Shown here one piece after another: positions 6,318 through 7,097 of a stretch of 7,097 nt of DNA. The position numbers and the translations under genes were made by a program. Position 1 is the stretch's first letter. Each line of letters starts with the position of its first letter. The stretch comes from an uncultured Mycoplasmatota bacterium (lineage in GTDB: Bacteria > Bacillota_I > Bacilli_A > RF39 > UBA660): assembly GCA_900544625.1 (NCBI GenBank), contig UQVR01000037.1, forward strand, positions 1 to 7,097. The letters run 5' to 3'. The notes under the pieces were generated by a model. The model saw only the letters and a program-made list of their open reading frames with translations, did not search any database and had not been told where the DNA came from.

Positions 6318-7022
6318 ATGGATACAATAAATCATATTGGTATAATTGTTGATGGTAATGGTAGATGGGCTCAGGAAAAAGGCAAAATTCGTAGTGAAGG
6401 TCATAAAGCTGGAGCAGATGCCTTAGAAAAAATAATTCTTTATACGAGTAAAAATAAAATAGCAAATTATCTAAGTTTATATGTTTTTTCAACAGAAAAC
6501 TTCAATAGAAGTAGTGAAGAAGTTAATTATTTAATGGAATTATTTATGAAATGGTTTAAAAAAGCTAAAAGTAAATATGATAGTGAAAATATTAAAGTTT
6601 TATTTTCTTCTCAAAAATCTTTTTTAAAGCCTGAAATAGTTGATGCTATAAATGAATTAGAAGAAGCAACAAAAAACAATACCGGTTTAGTAGTAAACTT
6701 TTGTTTAAGTTATGGAGGAAGGCAAGAAATTGTAGATGCTACTAAAAAAATAGCTAGTGATGTAAAAGAAGGTTATTTAAAAATAGAAGATATTAATGAA
6801 AAGATGTATAGTGAGTATCTTTATAATGATTTACCTGATGTTGATTTCTTAATAAGAACAAGTGGAGAAAATAGAATAAGTAACTTTATGTTATGGCAAA
6901 TATCATATGCAGAGTTTTATTTTCCTAAAGTTTATTTTCCAGACTTTACACCGAAATGTTTAGAAGAAGCAATTGAGGTTTATAAAACTAGAGATAGAAG
7001 ATTTGGAAAAATAAAGAAATAA
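6318..7022 (+). CDS. uppS: Undecaprenyl diphosphate synthase (cis-isoprenyl transferase)
   Basis: This 234-residue enzyme adds isopentenyl units to farnesyl diphosphate to make the C55 carrier lipid used for peptidoglycan and other wall polymers. The opening 'HIGIIVDGNGRWA' holds the catalytic Asp12 with Asn14 and Arg16. Arg25 and His29 follow, then 'FSTENFNR' (57-64) and 'LSYGGRQEIVDA'. R180-T-S-G-E184 with Arg186, Ser188 and Glu199 corresponds to E. coli Arg194, Glu198, Arg200, Ser202 and Glu213. It ends with the usual 'RDRRFGKI'. Small departures are Val in place of Met before the catalytic Asp and Phe62 in place of Trp in the 'ENW' motif. It is slightly shorter than E. coli UppS, mostly at the N-terminus. 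It starts one base after the dacA stop with a strong ribosome site. cdsA, often its neighbour, is not next; a terminator follows. Confidence 0.95.
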   Translation: MDTINHIGIIVDGNGRWAQEKGKIRSEGHKAGADALEKIILYTSKNKIANYLSLYVFSTENFNRSSEEVNYLMELFMKWFKKAKSKYDSENIKVLFSSQKSFLKPEIVDAINELEEATKNNTGLVVNFCLSYGGRQEIVDATKKIASDVKEGYLKIEDINEKMYSEYLYNDLPDVDFLIRTSGENRISNFMLWQISYAEFYFPKVYFPDFTPKCLEEAIEVYKTRDRRFGKIKK

Positions 7023-7050
7023 AAAAGATTTAATAAAAAATCTTTTTTTT
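7021..7050 (+). terminator. Rho-independent terminator closing the operon, possibly bidirectional
   Basis: Bases 7021-7031 pair with 7038-7048 to form an 11-bp stem around a six-base loop, and a run of eight T ends at 7050. The stem begins inside the uppS stop codon. It has a single G-C pair. The mirrored A run on its left flank means it could also stop transcription arriving from the opposite strand. Confidence 0.75.
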
Positions 7051-7097
7051 ATATTGTAATTTCAACCGCACCATTTAATATAATTTTAACAGATAAT
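7049..7097 (-). CDS. Possible C-terminal end of a convergent gene, partial
   Basis: On the - strand, one frame is open from the window edge for 15 codons and reads 'LSVKIILNGAVEITI', then stops at TAA (bases 7051 to 7049). Hydrophobic residues spaced by polar ones suggest a beta strand, and the stop lies right at the terminator hairpin, as expected for convergent genes sharing it. Fifteen open codons can easily occur by chance, so this is a weak call. The product is not recognisable. Confidence 0.3.
   Translation of the reverse strand, partial: LSVKIILNGAVEITI

Noticed and set aside
6229..6492. 87-codon open frame on the - strand
   Set aside because: It overlaps the end of dacA and the conserved start of uppS, and its protein is a low-complexity run of Tyr, Phe and Leu produced by complementing AT-rich codons.

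Overview
This is an AT-rich, low-GC Firmicutes/Mycoplasmatota-like chromosomal segment. All genes that can be identified are on the + strand. Conserved tryptophans (for example in MazE, CysRS and UppS) are all TGG, and arginine is mostly AGA. The standard code therefore applies, not the Mycoplasma code in which TGA is Trp. Strong AAGGAGG-type ribosome sites and the gene set (mazEF, a GluRS of bacterial type, CysRS, DacA, UppS) fit a Gram-positive-type bacterium, perhaps one of the gut Bacilli/RF39-like or clostridial lineages. That taxonomic placement is inference.

Region 1 (1-1213) is the 3' end of a gene that starts before the window. Its product carries a fibronectin-III-like domain, a short W-E-E-W module, a Cys-containing stretch I do not recognise, and a C-terminal Hint (Hedgehog/intein) domain that starts at Cys250 (numbered from base 5). 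The Hint domain lies almost at the C-terminus and has no nucleophile after its last Asn. It therefore looks like a self-cleaving or ligating bacterial intein-like domain rather than a splicing intein. A hairpin terminator at 1225-1262 closes this unit.

Region 2 (about 1295-7050) looks like one long transcription unit. A sigma-A-type promoter (TTGACT-17-TATATT) precedes mazE and mazF (antitoxin and toxin). Then come gltX (glutamyl-tRNA synthetase), a small membrane-anchored protein with an R-C-x4-C-x3-G-E motif, cysS (cysteinyl-tRNA synthetase), dacA (D-Ala-D-Ala carboxypeptidase with a C-terminal membrane anchor) and uppS (undecaprenyl diphosphate synthase). The genes overlap by 1-7 bases or are 1-11 bases apart, and I see no terminator until 7021-7050. 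The window thus joins a toxin-antitoxin pair, two tRNA-charging enzymes, and two cell-envelope enzymes: UppS for the lipid carrier and DacA for peptidoglycan trimming.

Region 3 (7051-7097) may hold the last codons of a convergent gene on the - strand.

The points most worth a second look are the terminal Hint domain, the toxin-antitoxin pair heading an essential-gene operon without a visible break, the small anchored protein between two synthetase genes, and the altered SxN and KTG motifs of the carboxypeptidase. I did not find a clearly new multi-gene defence or mobile system.
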